Assembly: GCA_030824515.1 (NCBI GenBank)
Contig: JAVBXN010000008.1
Coordinates: 146,323 to 210,322, forward strand
Length of the DNA stretch: 64,000 bases
Source of the DNA: Pelobacter sp.
Lineage (GTDB): Bacteria > Desulfobacterota > Desulfuromonadia > Geobacterales > Pseudopelobacteraceae
Reading direction: 5' to 3'
The translations under genes and the position numbers were made by a program. Below the pieces are notes generated by a model. It had not been told where the DNA came from. It searched no databases and saw only the letters and a list, made by a program, of their open reading frames with translations. The stretch's first letter is position 1, and the number at the start of each line of letters is the position of its first letter. This document shows positions 1 through 8,988 of this stretch, in pieces.

Positions 1-810
1 GCGGTCGAGCGTTTGAGCCTGAGCCATGCGGCCGTGGAAGAGATCGCTCTGGTAAGCGGACTGTTGCCGGCCCGCTATCAGCGCAACCGCAACATGATCT
101 CCGTGGCCGAGCAGTTGCAGCTCTTCCGGAGCAGGATCGCCGTGATCGGCTGCGGCGGGTTGGGCGGGTACATCATCGAGGAACTGGCCCGGCTGGGGAT
201 TGGCCAGATTGTCGCTGTTGATCCGGATAAATTTGAAGAGCACAACCTCAACCGGCAGTTGTTCTCCACCATCGGCAACCTGGGCAGAGCCAAGGTTGCG
301 GCGGCGCTGGACCGGGTCAACGAGGTCAACCCGGCCGTGAAGCTGATCCCGGTCCGGACCTTTTTCCGCGCCGCCAACGGCCGGGAGCTGCTGCAAGGGG
401 TGACGGTGGCGGTGGATGCACTGGACAGCATTGCCTGCAGACTGGAACTGGCAGAAACCTGCGCCGGCATGGATATTCCGATGGTGCATGGCGCAATCGG
501 CGGCTGGTACGGGCATGTGGCCACCCAGCTACCCGGTGACACCACGGTACAGAGCATCTATCGCAATTGGGTGCAAGGAAAAGGTATCGAAAAGGATCTG
601 GGTAACCCGGCCTTTACTCCGGCGGTGGTGGCAGGACTGCAGGTGGCTGAGGTATGCAAACTTGTTCTGGGCAGGGGCGAGTTGCTGCGGCGGCGCAAGC
701 TGAGTATCGATCTGCTGGACATGGAGATGCATGAGATCCCCTACCATGCCTCGGCCGAGGTTATCCACTTTCCCACACGCGAAATTGAACAGGAAAGGGC
801 CGCAGGATAA
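1..810 (+). CDS. ThiF/HesA/MoeB-family adenylyltransferase (5' end probably outside window)
   Basis: This is an E1-like enzyme that would adenylate the C-terminus of a small sulfur-carrier protein such as ThiS or MoaD. The Rossmann glycine motif GCGGLGGYIIEELARLG, the acidic loop after it (DPDKFEEHNLNRQ) and the later VHGAIGGWYG stretch are typical of the family. No CxxC zinc pairs of the MoeB kind are visible, so it is closer to short HesA/ThiF proteins. The frame is open back to base 1 (Ala-Val-Glu-Arg precede a TTG at 13), and the family usually has more N-terminal sequence, so the start probably lies to the left of the window. The gene converges with the kinase gene that ends at 908. The exact carrier substrate cannot be read from the sequence. 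Confidence 0.85.
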   Translation, partial: AVERLSLSHAAVEEIALVSGLLPARYQRNRNMISVAEQLQLFRSRIAVIGCGGLGGYIIEELARLGIGQIVAVDPDKFEEHNLNRQLFSTIGNLGRAKVAAALDRVNEVNPAVKLIPVRTFFRAANGRELLQGVTVAVDALDSIACRLELAETCAGMDIPMVHGAIGGWYGHVATQLPGDTTVQSIYRNWVQGKGIEKDLGNPAFTPAVVAGLQVAEVCKLVLGRGELLRRRKLSIDLLDMEMHEIPYHASAEVIHFPTREIEQERAAG

Positions 811-907
811 ACCAGTTTAAGCTGTTGACCACTAAAATCACGAACATTACCAGTGAAGCATGCAGTGTATTCATGCTCATAGCCGGCCAGCCCCACTGAC
901 CGTCCCA

Positions 908-3802
908 TCAGCCGATACGTTGCGCCATAACAACCTCTCCGGCCTGTGGATCGGTATCATTCATGATTTCCCTCAGCTTTTCGTTCAAAGTGTTCATATC
1001 AAATGGCTTCATCAGAAAATTCGTCCCCTCTTCCAGCACCCCTTTCTGGGCAATGATGTCAGAGGTGTAGCCGGACACGTAGAGCACCCTGATGCCGGGT
1101 CTCAAGCAGGAAACCTGTTCCACCAGTTCCTTGCCGTTCATGGTCGGCATGATGACGTCGGTAATGATCAGGTCTATTTTTGTGGTCATATCATGACACT
1201 GCCTGAGGGCCGAGTCCGGGTCGCTAAAGGAGATGACCGTATAGCCGATCTGCTCAAGCATGTCGGTGGTCATTTCAAGCAGTGAAAGTTCATCCTCAAC
1301 GACCATTACCGTTCCTGAACCGGTGAGTGGCGTACTCTTTCGCGGGACGGCTTCATGGTCCGCATCCATCGAACATGGCAGGTAAACCGTAAAAGTGCTC
1401 CCAAGCCCAGGCTCGCTATAGACATTTATGAAACCGTTGTTCTGGGTAACTATCCCGAAAATAGTTGCCAATCCCAGTCCCGTCCCCTTGCCAACCTCCT
1501 TGGTGGTAAAAAACGGCTCGAAAATATGATTGCGGGTCTCGCTGTCCATACCGACACCGGTATCGCTGACCGAAATCCTGACGAAGTCACCGGGACGGGC
1601 ATTAATGTTGTAGTGACAATAGGCCTCGTCAAGCCGCGAGTTCCCTGTTTCGATGGTCAAAGTTCCCCCGTCCGGCATCGCATCCCGGGCGTTGACTGCC
1701 AGGTTGATCAGAATCTGGTCGATTTGCGAAGGATCAACCTTGACTGACCATAGATCGGAGGCCGGCCGGAAGCAGAGATTGATGTCCTCTCCGATCAAGC
1801 GCCCCAGAGTCTTCTCAGTCTCAAGGATCAATGAATTCAGATTTACCGTGCGCGGAGCAATGACCTCCTTGCGCGAAAATGCCAGCAGTTGCCGTGTTAT
1901 GTCACTTGAGCGGTGTGCGGCCTTGGCTATCTCGTTAAGCCGGTGCCAGAGCTTGTCATCACGAGACAGGTTGCGCATGGACAGTTCCGCATAACCGATA
2001 ATGACACCGAGCATATTATTAAAATCATGGGCCACGCCGCCAGCCAGCCGCCCGATAGCCTCCATTTTTTGCGATTGGCGGAGTTGTTCCTCCACAGCAC
2101 GGTGATCAGTTACATCAACACCGATGCTGGCCACTCCGGTTACCGATCTGTCCGGATTGTGCAGGATGGTATTGTCCCAGACAATGTGACGGGACTTCCC
2201 GTCCCGGGTCAGGATTGCGTTTTCAAAATGCCCCTGGATATCGCCGTTCTCGATCCCCCTGATAAAAACATCCTTGATCACCGGGGAAAGTTCCTTCGGG
2301 ATGAACCGTTCAAACCAGTTGAATCCAAACACCTCTTCCCGCCGCCATCCGGTGAGGTTGAGCAGATAGTCGTTACAAAATATAATATTGCCGCACTTGT
2401 CCAGAGTAAGGGCTACCAGCTGTATATTTTCCAGCAGCTCACGAAATTGCGTCTCGCTTTGCAACAGGGCGCCAACGGCGCGCTTCCTCTCTTCCATTTC
2501 CTCAATCAGAAGGCGATTGCTTGCCGCCAGCTGCTCGGTACGGCTGCTGACCTTTGCTTCCAGCTCTTCGTGCCAGCCCTGGATCTGGGCGACCATTCCG
2601 TTGAAGGACGCTGCCAGAGCGCCAACTTCGTCGTTTGTACGGATCTCAGTCCGCACCGTCAGATCGCCTGCTTCGACTCTTTTTGCCGCCTGATGCAACA
2701 GGTCGAGTGGACGCGCCAGCCGGCCCGAGAGGACGCCGGTCAGCAGCATTACCAGCATGCAGCCGCTTATGCCCAATAATAAAATGAAGTAGTTGGACTG
2801 CCGAAGTTGTGCAAAGGCCTCCTCCTGATCAATCTTGACCACCATTCCCCAGACGACATCGGAGGATATCCGCAGGTGGCGATAGGCTGCCAGTACCTGT
2901 GTGCCGCGATAATCTTTTGCTGCCGTGATTCCTTCACCTCCGGCAATCGCCAGGTCAACCGGATGCATCTGTACCCTGTCCAAGAGCGGCCTGACAGGAG
3001 CCCCGGCAGAACCGGGATGCCTGAGCGAGGTCAGTGACCGCCCTTCGCTGTTAACAAGCAGAACTTCCCCAGTGCGGCCATAGTCCAGACCGCTATTCAC
3101 CATTGGCCTGAGGATTGAATCAAGGTCGGTATTGATCGTGATCACGGCAATGACTTCATCCGTGCGTGAACCGGTTCCGTATATGGAGCGCGAGATGTAG
3201 AGACGATAAGAACCATCCTTGTCGATGGCTGTCCGGATAACCTCGTCGTACAGAGGATCGACGGCATCACGGTAGCCATGATCATCAAGGCGGCTCTCAC
3301 CTACATGCAGATCACGGGAGCAGCCAACCACGATACCGTTTTTGGCAGAGATGATATCGATTGCATTTTCAGGATTGGCCTCCATTATTTCCCTGAGGCG
3401 ACGGTTCAGCCAGCGCCAGTCACCGGAGGTGGAAAGCCTGTTTCGGAAGGCATCCTGGCTGATGGCGTCACCTCCATTTCTGGAGAGCTTCAGGTTGATC
3501 CGCTCCAACGCCTGACGAAAAGATTCATCCTGGGCAAAAAGCTGGACATCGTTTCTTCGTTCCTTCAACCAGAACTGCAGCGTATCTTTTTTGGCATCGG
3601 CGGCACGCTCAAGATCCTTGTAGACTTCGGCTTTCTGGACACTGTACCTCCCCTGGTAACCTGTAAAAGGTATTCCGTAGATCACCAGCAGCTCAATCAT
3701 AACCAGCGAGACGGCAAACAGGGCTCCAAAAGAGAAGAGCAGCTTTCGTCGCAGTGAGATGAAACCGCTTTTTGTTCCTGTCGATGCAGGCCTGTATACC
3801 AT
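908..3802 (-). CDS. Cache-domain hybrid sensor histidine kinase with C-terminal receiver
   Basis: A membrane sensor kinase of about 964 residues. A first membrane helix lies near residues 17-37. A large extracytoplasmic Cache-like sensor region follows, then a second helix near 340-360 and a HAMP segment. After these come a PAS domain (about 450-567), a HisKA domain with the phosphoacceptor motif GGVAHDFNN, a HATPase domain ([16 protein letters not shown]) and a receiver domain with the acceptor Asp in IITDVIMP. The reading frame extends upstream to 3913, but that would overlap the binding-protein gene. ATG 3802 is preceded by GAGAAG and leaves an 11-bp gap after the upstream stop, so it is preferred. 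No DNA-binding output is attached, so signalling must pass to another protein. Co-orientation with the upstream periplasmic binding protein suggests a shared ligand. Confidence 0.9.
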   Translation of the reverse strand: MVYRPASTGTKSGFISLRRKLLFSFGALFAVSLVMIELLVIYGIPFTGYQGRYSVQKAEVYKDLERAADAKKDTLQFWLKERRNDVQLFAQDESFRQALERINLKLSRNGGDAISQDAFRNRLSTSGDWRWLNRRLREIMEANPENAIDIISAKNGIVVGCSRDLHVGESRLDDHGYRDAVDPLYDEVIRTAIDKDGSYRLYISRSIYGTGSRTDEVIAVITINTDLDSILRPMVNSGLDYGRTGEVLLVNSEGRSLTSLRHPGSAGAPVRPLLDRVQMHPVDLAIAGGEGITAAKDYRGTQVLAAYRHLRISSDVVWGMVVKIDQEEAFAQLRQSNYFILLLGISGCMLVMLLTGVLSGRLARPLDLLHQAAKRVEAGDLTVRTEIRTNDEVGALAASFNGMVAQIQGWHEELEAKVSSRTEQLAASNRLLIEEMEERKRAVGALLQSETQFRELLENIQLVALTLDKCGNIIFCNDYLLNLTGWRREEVFGFNWFERFIPKELSPVIKDVFIRGIENGDIQGHFENAILTRDGKSRHIVWDNTILHNPDRSVTGVASIGVDVTDHRAVEEQLRQSQKMEAIGRLAGGVAHDFNNMLGVIIGYAELSMRNLSRDDKLWHRLNEIAKAAHRSSDITRQLLAFSRKEVIAPRTVNLNSLILETEKTLGRLIGEDINLCFRPASDLWSVKVDPSQIDQILINLAVNARDAMPDGGTLTIETGNSRLDEAYCHYNINARPGDFVRISVSDTGVGMDSETRNHIFEPFFTTKEVGKGTGLGLATIFGIVTQNNGFINVYSEPGLGSTFTVYLPCSMDADHEAVPRKSTPLTGSGTVMVVEDELSLLEMTTDMLEQIGYTVISFSDPDSALRQCHDMTTKIDLIITDVIMPTMNGKELVEQVSCLRPGIRVLYVSGYTSDIIAQKGVLEEGTNFLMKPFDMNTLNEKLREIMNDTDPQAGEVVMAQRIG

Positions 3803-3813
3803 GAGCTTCTCGG

Positions 3814-4926
3814 TTACCTGGTGTAATCGTACTTTTTGAGCTTGTATCTGGATGGATTGGACAAGACTTCGGTGAGGAGCCGGTTGTCGAAATTCTTGAG
3901 CGTTTTGTCCCACTGGGCGTTGGCAGGAAGTTGTCCCTGCGTCTTCAGGAACTCAAAGGCTTTTGCCAGGTAACCCTGTTTTTTGAGATCAGCGGCCGGA
4001 ATTGCGGCTGTGGACGGGATGGCAAGTATGTCACTGGTCGTCAGAGCAGCCGCCTGTTGCAGCGAGAGCGGCAGACCCTTGCCGGTCAGGGCACGGTTGG
4101 CCTCCATGGCCCAACTGGTTGCAGCAAGCAGATTCTTCTTGTCCTGCTTCAGCCAGGAGATGGCGCGTACCAGCGCCGCAACTATCTGGCGCGCTGCATC
4201 CGGATTTTGATCAATGAAAGATTTTGAAAAATACAGAAAACTCATGCTGATGAAGCGGTTGATAACCCTGGCCTCCGGATTGTTGCCAAGGGCGATAGCC
4301 GGAGCCGGCTCCCAGGCTGCAAAAGCGTCTATTCTGCCATCGGCCAGAGCGGCAGGCATTTCACCGGCTTCCATCGGAACGATTCGGACATCACTCTCTT
4401 TCAAACCTGCTGATGCCAGCGTCTGCATCAAGGCATAGTGGGAGGTCGAGCCGGGCACATTGCCGATCCGTTTACCTTTCAGATCGCCCAGCTGAGTGTG
4501 CACCGTGGTTACTATGGAGGAAAAACCCTGCTTGGCCAGCGCAACCACCCTGGTATCATAGGTTGCCGCCTGGGTAAGCGCCGGAATGTCGGCAAATATA
4601 GCCGCCTCAACATCGCCACGGCCCATGAAGAAATTGGCATCCTTGCCCTTCTTGAAGGAGTGGAAGCGCAGCTCGCCCCCCTTACTCTGCAGGGACTGGC
4701 GCAGAACATTGTCCCGCTTGATGGTTTCTGAAAGCACTCCCGCCGGGATTGCCACAGGAGCAATGGCAAAATCGATGACTTTTCTGTCGCTACCGAACTT
4801 ATACGTGGAATAAACGGGATGACTGCCAGGATCAGAAGGTGCGGGGGAAGGCGCAGCAAATACAGTTGCCGCTGCAAATGCCATAAGGATTGCCTGTGTT
4901 ATGAAGAGATGCCGTAATGTTCTCAT
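3814..4926 (-). CDS. Periplasmic substrate-binding protein, NMT1/SsuA/TauA type
   Basis: A secreted binding protein of about 370 residues. ATG 4926 begins a classical signal peptide (MRTLRHLFITQAILMAFAAA) ending near AAPSP, and an AAGGG sequence lies 8 bp upstream. The mature protein has the bilobal type 2 fold of nitrate/sulfonate/taurine/thiamine-precursor binders: an IGNVPGSTSHYALMQTL segment and DAFAAWEPAPAIAL near the hinge. No ABC permease or ATPase gene is adjacent. Instead the next gene, 11 bp downstream, is a Cache-type hybrid kinase. The protein may therefore present a ligand to the kinase instead of, or as well as, serving a transporter encoded elsewhere. The ligand is unknown. Confidence 0.85.
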   Translation of the reverse strand: MRTLRHLFITQAILMAFAAATVFAAPSPAPSDPGSHPVYSTYKFGSDRKVIDFAIAPVAIPAGVLSETIKRDNVLRQSLQSKGGELRFHSFKKGKDANFFMGRGDVEAAIFADIPALTQAATYDTRVVALAKQGFSSIVTTVHTQLGDLKGKRIGNVPGSTSHYALMQTLASAGLKESDVRIVPMEAGEMPAALADGRIDAFAAWEPAPAIALGNNPEARVINRFISMSFLYFSKSFIDQNPDAARQIVAALVRAISWLKQDKKNLLAATSWAMEANRALTGKGLPLSLQQAAALTTSDILAIPSTAAIPAADLKKQGYLAKAFEFLKTQGQLPANAQWDKTLKNFDNRLLTEVLSNPSRYKLKKYDYTR

Positions 4927-5384
4927 CACAATGCCCTTGTTTGCAATGTTAGGCATGTAAATTCCTTGATTGATGCTTGAGATTGCAAGAGAAAAAAACT
5001 GCTGTCCCAGCCAGTTACGGTCGTCTCGGGTTCTCATGATAGAGCAAGTGCTTACCGAAATCAAGGGCGGCTACACGACAAAGGAATTGAGTAAGCCGTT
5101 GTAAACGTCCAGACCGTGAATAAAAGCAGAAACCGCCGGAGTATACCGACTGATATTATTCATTATTATCCACGGCGACATGTCGGCACGAATTACCGAT
5201 TGAACACATGATCAGATACAATTCTTCATTTGCTTAAATCACGAAGCAGAACCGGGCAAATCACCATCCATGGAACAATGCTGCTTGCGACATTTATGGT
5301 CGTGTCTGACTCTCTCTGCTTGTCCACAGACTAAACGGAATCCCGGGCACAACGTTACCGGCATTATATATCAGACAATGGCAA
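4927..5384. other. Gene-free region upstream of the binding protein/kinase pair
   Basis: About 460 bp without a convincing gene. It should hold the promoter of the leftward binding-protein gene. The only clear structure is the 10-bp perfect palindrome CGACATGTCG at 5176-5185. It resembles a 15-bp dyad upstream of the membrane-protein gene at 5948. No riboswitch, terminator or RNA gene could be recognised. Confidence 0.4.
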
Positions 5385-5948
5385 TCAAAGCAGCAGGTGG
5401 CCGAAAGCTGCGAATATTCCGATCATCACGCCGGAAAACAGCTGGGCATGCACCATGTAGCCGTAGCGTTTCAGGGATGACGGCGGGAAGCGGATCACCA
5501 GGAACAGGCCGAAAAGCCCCTGCCAGACCAGCAGGACCAGCAGCAACACCAGAAAAGGATTCCACCTGGCCGTGCCCACGAGCAGCGCATGGCCGAGCAA
5601 AAGTCCGACGGCGGCAGCCCCGACTAATTTGTGGGTCCGGTTGAGGAAGTTGAGAACCCGCCTGGATGCTGATACGGAAATATCCTGGTAATAATCCGGA
5701 ATAAACCGTTGCAGAAGGGTGCCTTGATTGAGGATCATCTTCAGCATGCTGCGCCCGTAGATCAATACCAGCGCATAAATCCCCACACCTCCCAGCCCCT
5801 CTCCCAGTTCCGCGAGAAAACCCTCCTCTTCCTCGGGAACCGGCACACGCCCCAGGTACAGGTAGACAAAAAGCAGCAGCGACAGGATGGTAACAACTAT
5901 CGCAAAGGGAACCAGTCCCCGCTTCGTGTCGGACTTCTCAGACATCAT
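5385..5948 (-). CDS. Four-helix membrane protein with paired histidines, possible b-type cytochrome
   Basis: A 187-residue integral membrane protein of no certain family. Hydrophobic segments lie near residues 12-32, 52-70, 107-148 (probably two helices) and 165-187. Histidines fall at 106 and 120 (14 apart) and at 167 and 184, within or at the ends of predicted helices. This spacing is reminiscent of bis-histidyl heme ligation in cytochrome b561/ferric-reductase-like proteins. The acidic loop EEEEG follows the first helix. The gene is monocistronic. A CGACAT/ATGTCG dyad lies about 50 bp upstream. The heme proposal is inference from histidine placement only. Confidence 0.7.
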   Translation of the reverse strand: MMSEKSDTKRGLVPFAIVVTILSLLLFVYLYLGRVPVPEEEEGFLAELGEGLGGVGIYALVLIYGRSMLKMILNQGTLLQRFIPDYYQDISVSASRRVLNFLNRTHKLVGAAAVGLLLGHALLVGTARWNPFLVLLLVLLVWQGLFGLFLVIRFPPSSLKRYGYMVHAQLFSGVMIGIFAAFGHLLL

Positions 5949-5998
5949 TGTACCTCGCTCATTCGCTCATCTTTTGCAGCACAATCATAGATCTATTG

Positions 5999-6013
5999 CG
6001 ACATATCATGTCG
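5999..6013. promoter_or_regulatory. Dyad CGACAT-N3-ATGTCG, candidate operator
   Basis: The sequence CGACATATCATGTCG is a perfect 6+3+6 inverted repeat. It lies about 50 bp upstream of the membrane-protein start at 5948. A related compact palindrome (CGACATGTCG, 5176-5185) lies upstream of the binding-protein/kinase pair, and a half-site TGTCGCATG follows at 6022. The regulator is unknown and the role as an operator is inference. Confidence 0.3.
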
Positions 6014-6094
6014 TGCAACTTTGTCGCATGTTCGCTGACAGCCTGTAACCGGGCTAGTCAAATACCTGCATCTCATTTTTGATCCGGGCATCAA

Positions 6095-6694
6095 TCACAG
6101 CGACTGGGGCAGATCCAGCCACAAATCGCTCATGCTCTTGTACATTTTCAGCCGTTTTACCACACTCTCCACCGGCGCCGCGAAGATCGCCTCGTAGATG
6201 AATTCATCGGCCGCAGGATCCATGGCAAAGGCCAGTTGCTCTTTCCTTATACTGAACTGGGCGTTGATCCCGTTGGTATTGCCGCGCGCATCGACCCGGA
6301 TCCATTTGCCAAGGGTCGCGAGATAGATCGCGTTAAACCCGTGCAGCACCGGTTCATCATCAACCGGCGGATCAATGCGTAAAACCTGGTAGCAGAAACC
6401 GGCCGGGATATTGACCGCGCGCAGCAGGGCGGCCAGCAGGTGGCTTTTTGCGAAACAGATCCCGGTGCCGCGCCGGAGCACTTCGCCGGCCGTGCAGGTC
6501 ACAACGTCGAGGCCGGCATCGTGGGAGTGGGGAATGGCATCCCTCACCCACTCGTACAGGCAACGCGCCTTTTCAACTTCACCCGGCAACGACTCCGTAA
6601 GTTCCAGGGCCTTCTGCCGGACGGCCGGAGTCTGCCAGTCGATAATCTCGTCGGAAACCAGGTATTCGTTCAGATCGTCGGATTCAGGATACAT
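6095..6694 (-). CDS. Transglutaminase-like cysteine protease-fold protein
   Basis: A soluble protein of about 199 residues with the transglutaminase-like core. The three catalytic positions are visible: Cys80 in GTGICFAKSHLLAALLR, His118 in VLHGFNAIYL and Asp135 in KWIRVDARGN. The start ATG 6694 (MYPESDDLNEYL) is chosen because GAGGAG lies directly upstream. The longer frame to 6784 has no such site and adds a low-complexity leader. There is no signal peptide, so it is probably cytoplasmic. Bacterial members act as peptidases or amidases, and the substrate of this one is not deducible. It stands alone between two small genes of the same orientation. Confidence 0.85.
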   Translation of the reverse strand: MYPESDDLNEYLVSDEIIDWQTPAVRQKALELTESLPGEVEKARCLYEWVRDAIPHSHDAGLDVVTCTAGEVLRRGTGICFAKSHLLAALLRAVNIPAGFCYQVLRIDPPVDDEPVLHGFNAIYLATLGKWIRVDARGNTNGINAQFSIRKEQLAFAMDPAADEFIYEAIFAAPVESVVKRLKMYKSMSDLWLDLPQSL

Positions 6695-6822
6695 GCGCTC
6701 CTCGTTTGATATATTGTATTTGCCGGGCGGATCTAACGGGCTGTTTGAATTGCAAACTTGCTTACAGATATAATATGGAGTCAACTAACTTGACTACCAC
6801 TGGCACCTCTCCACAAACATCT

Positions 6823-7272
6823 CTACTTGTTATGCCCTTTTCCCCTGCCTTTTGACTTGCCGGGCCTTTCACCCTGCTCGCTGGCAGGCTGGCCGCTAAA
6901 CGTCAGATCTCCGCGTTTCAGGGCATGGAACTCAGCGGAACCGGGCTTGATTCCCATGCTTTTGGCAATCACTCCCCACCCTTTTCCCTGGTTGGCCTTA
7001 TAGACACTTACAACCTGCTCGGGCGGCCGTTGTGTCCATTGCCCCAACTGGAGGCACATGAAAGCATCGGAAGGTTCGCGGACGGTGCCGATAACGGTAC
7101 GGACCTGAACCTCAGGAACGCCGAACTGGGCGCTAAGCCTGGCGGAGAAGCCGTTCATGTCAGCCTGTGCCTGGATATTGAGGTTCTTGAGGAAACCGTC
7201 AAGCCCTCCTCCAGCAATTGCGGTCCCGCAGAAAATGAACAGCGCCAGTAATGCAATAACGATTTTTTTCAT
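6823..7272 (-). CDS. Small secreted protein of unknown function
   Basis: A 149-residue protein with a clear signal peptide (MKKIVIALLALFIFCGTAIAGG). The mature part has a helical segment containing GKGWGVIAKSMGIKPGSAEFH, a motif I associate with uncharacterised secreted proteins of Geobacter relatives. It ends in a basic Gly/Lys-rich tail (GKSKGRGKGHNK). A good AAGGAG-type ribosome binding site precedes the ATG. No catalytic motif or metal-binding signature is visible and no function is proposed. Confidence 0.75.
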   Translation of the reverse strand: MKKIVIALLALFIFCGTAIAGGGLDGFLKNLNIQAQADMNGFSARLSAQFGVPEVQVRTVIGTVREPSDAFMCLQLGQWTQRPPEQVVSVYKANQGKGWGVIAKSMGIKPGSAEFHALKRGDLTFSGQPASEQGERPGKSKGRGKGHNK

Positions 7273-7508
7273 GATTGATTCTCCTTTTACTAACTGGAAT
7301 GTCTTTGACCGGCCAGGTATTCGGGCACGTAGTAAGCTTTGTTGAGTCGTCGAGCCTTTCCCGCTTTTGAAATTTGGAGCTTTCCCCCTTCTATTACTAT
7401 CAGCGATAAATTCGGGCTTTAATTAAAACAATCGCTGTGGTAAAAATGGATTATATATTCCACTGTTACTTAAACAGGGAAAATACTTGTATTCAGGTTC
7501 TGATAGCC

Positions 7509-8525
7509 ATGCAAACCAAAATAAAATTATATTATTTCTTGTTTTCATCCCTGTTAATTGGAGTAGGTTGGTGTACCCACGTTTTGTATGATCATTACTT
7601 CACGCAAAAGGAAAGCCGACGAGTACGCATTGGAGGGTATGAATTCATCAGCCCTTTAATTGATGTTGAGCTCCCTGAAGGATATGGTGTTCGACATGAA
7701 CCAATCCCGTTCAAGTACAAGATAGTAGAATTAGTCAATCAACAGATTAAATCCGGAAATTCCTTTGACGTTTCGTTATATTTCAGGGACTTATCTGACG
7801 GCCCATGGTTTAGCATTAACGACAATGTAAAATACAACCCCGCCAGCATGATGAAAGTGCCTGTTATGATCGGGTGGCTTAAGCGTGCTGAAAAAGATCC
7901 GACAGTTCTCCAGCTCAAGTTTACATTTGATGAAAAAAAATACCACACTCCTGTTTTTAAAATAGCCCCGGAAAAAAGCCTGAAAAATGGTTTCAGCTAT
8001 TCAGTCGATGAACTCCTCAGTTACATGATGCGCTTTTCCGATAACAATGCAATGGCGGTGCTATATAGTGAGTTAAGTGACGCTGAGTGCAAATATATTC
8101 TTGACAGTATGGACGTAGCCAGCAATCCAAATAGTGATCAGGATTCCATTACGGTTCATGGCTATTCCGGCTTTCTGCGCATCTTATATAATGCTTCGTT
8201 TCTGAACAGAGCAATGTCGGAAAAAGCTCTGAAACTCATGAGTCACCAGGATTTCTCACATGGAATAGCCGCAGGGTTACCAACAGGGGTTAAACTTGCA
8301 TCAAAATATGGCGTCGTTTCTACAAAAGAGAATCCAGACACAATTCAGTTACACGAGTTTGGAATCGTATATCACCCCAAAGGACCATACATACTGGGTA
8401 TTATGACTCGAGGAAACAACCTGAATAAACAGTCGGAAGTAATCAAATCACTTTCTGCATCAGTCTACAACTCCTATGATTTCGCTCTCAGCACATCAAC
8501 CCTTAAGAATGCAGGAAAGAAGTGA
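7509..8525 (+). CDS. Membrane-anchored serine hydrolase, class A beta-lactamase-like fold
   Basis: Residues 7-25 form a signal anchor, followed by a periplasmic penicillin-recognising domain. The nucleophile motif SMMK (Ser113, Lys116 counted from ATG 7509) and the SDN loop (residues 177-179) are intact. The third motif is SKYG (266-268) instead of K[ST]G, although the strand after it (HEFGIVYHPKGPYILGIM) aligns with the family. No ExxLN deacylation loop is evident, so true beta-lactamase activity is doubtful. A peptidoglycan-related peptidase or esterase role is more likely. Upstream in-frame starts exist at 7437 and 7446. ATG 7509 is preferred because it places the hydrophobic segment at the N-terminus. 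The gene is markedly AT-rich compared with its neighbours, which suggests acquisition. Confidence 0.8.
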   Translation: MQTKIKLYYFLFSSLLIGVGWCTHVLYDHYFTQKESRRVRIGGYEFISPLIDVELPEGYGVRHEPIPFKYKIVELVNQQIKSGNSFDVSLYFRDLSDGPWFSINDNVKYNPASMMKVPVMIGWLKRAEKDPTVLQLKFTFDEKKYHTPVFKIAPEKSLKNGFSYSVDELLSYMMRFSDNNAMAVLYSELSDAECKYILDSMDVASNPNSDQDSITVHGYSGFLRILYNASFLNRAMSEKALKLMSHQDFSHGIAAGLPTGVKLASKYGVVSTKENPDTIQLHEFGIVYHPKGPYILGIMTRGNNLNKQSEVIKSLSASVYNSYDFALSTSTLKNAGKK

Positions 8526-8550
8526 GACTTTCAGGATGCTCCACCCTGCC

Positions 8551-8913
8551 CTAAACGCTCAGCGCATGCTCGGCCGCGCCGATCTCCATCAAGTACAGGC
8601 GGACGTCAACCGAATGCTGCTCACCACACTTTGAATTCAATGCTACAATCTTTTCCAGTATCGCGTTGGCCCGGTCTATTTCCGTTGATTTGCGCGGAGC
8701 GTTGCTCTTGGCGAAGGCCATTACCCTTATGTCCGAACCCACATCACGGCTGCTTGCCTGGGCGAAGATCATCGAAACCTGTTCCGGGCTGAGCCTGGCC
8801 AGATTCCCGCCGGGCACATCCATCACTTCGGAGATGATGGCCGGCAGTTCCCTGGCCAGTTCATCCAGTACGTTGTCTTTGACATTGGCTTTGTAAACGA
8901 TAGATGCGTTCAT
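8551..8913 (-). CDS. Small conserved protein, possibly tautomerase-superfamily-like
   Basis: About 120 residues starting at ATG 8913, which has a strong AAGGAG site 8 bp upstream. The layout (short beta strand, helix, RLSPEQVSMIFAQAS, then a VMAFAKSN strand and a second helix) loosely recalls DUF1904/tautomerase-type small proteins. The catalytic N-terminal proline is not visible after the initiator. The fold suggestion is therefore weak. The gene lies downstream of, and in the same direction as, the DUF362 ferredoxin gene, separated by a copy of an interspersed repeat. Confidence 0.6.
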   Translation of the reverse strand: MNASIVYKANVKDNVLDELARELPAIISEVMDVPGGNLARLSPEQVSMIFAQASSRDVGSDIRVMAFAKSNAPRKSTEIDRANAILEKIVALNSKCGEQHSVDVRLYLMEIGAAEHALSV

Positions 8914-8937
8914 GTTTTCATTCTCCTTTTGATTTTG

Positions 8938-8964
8938 TTCGCGCTTTTCGCGCTTTTCGTGGAC
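8938..8964. repeat. Interspersed repeat copy, TTCGTGCTTTTCGTGGA family
   Basis: A 27-bp element ending in CTTTTCGTGGAC. Close copies occur at 35680-35706 and 63854-63880, with an inverted copy at 35634-35657. All four lie between genes. Here it sits between the DUF362 gene and the small gene that starts at 8913. Function is unknown. Confidence 0.6.
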
Positions 8965-8988
8965 CACTGCTGTTTAACTGTTCGAGCG

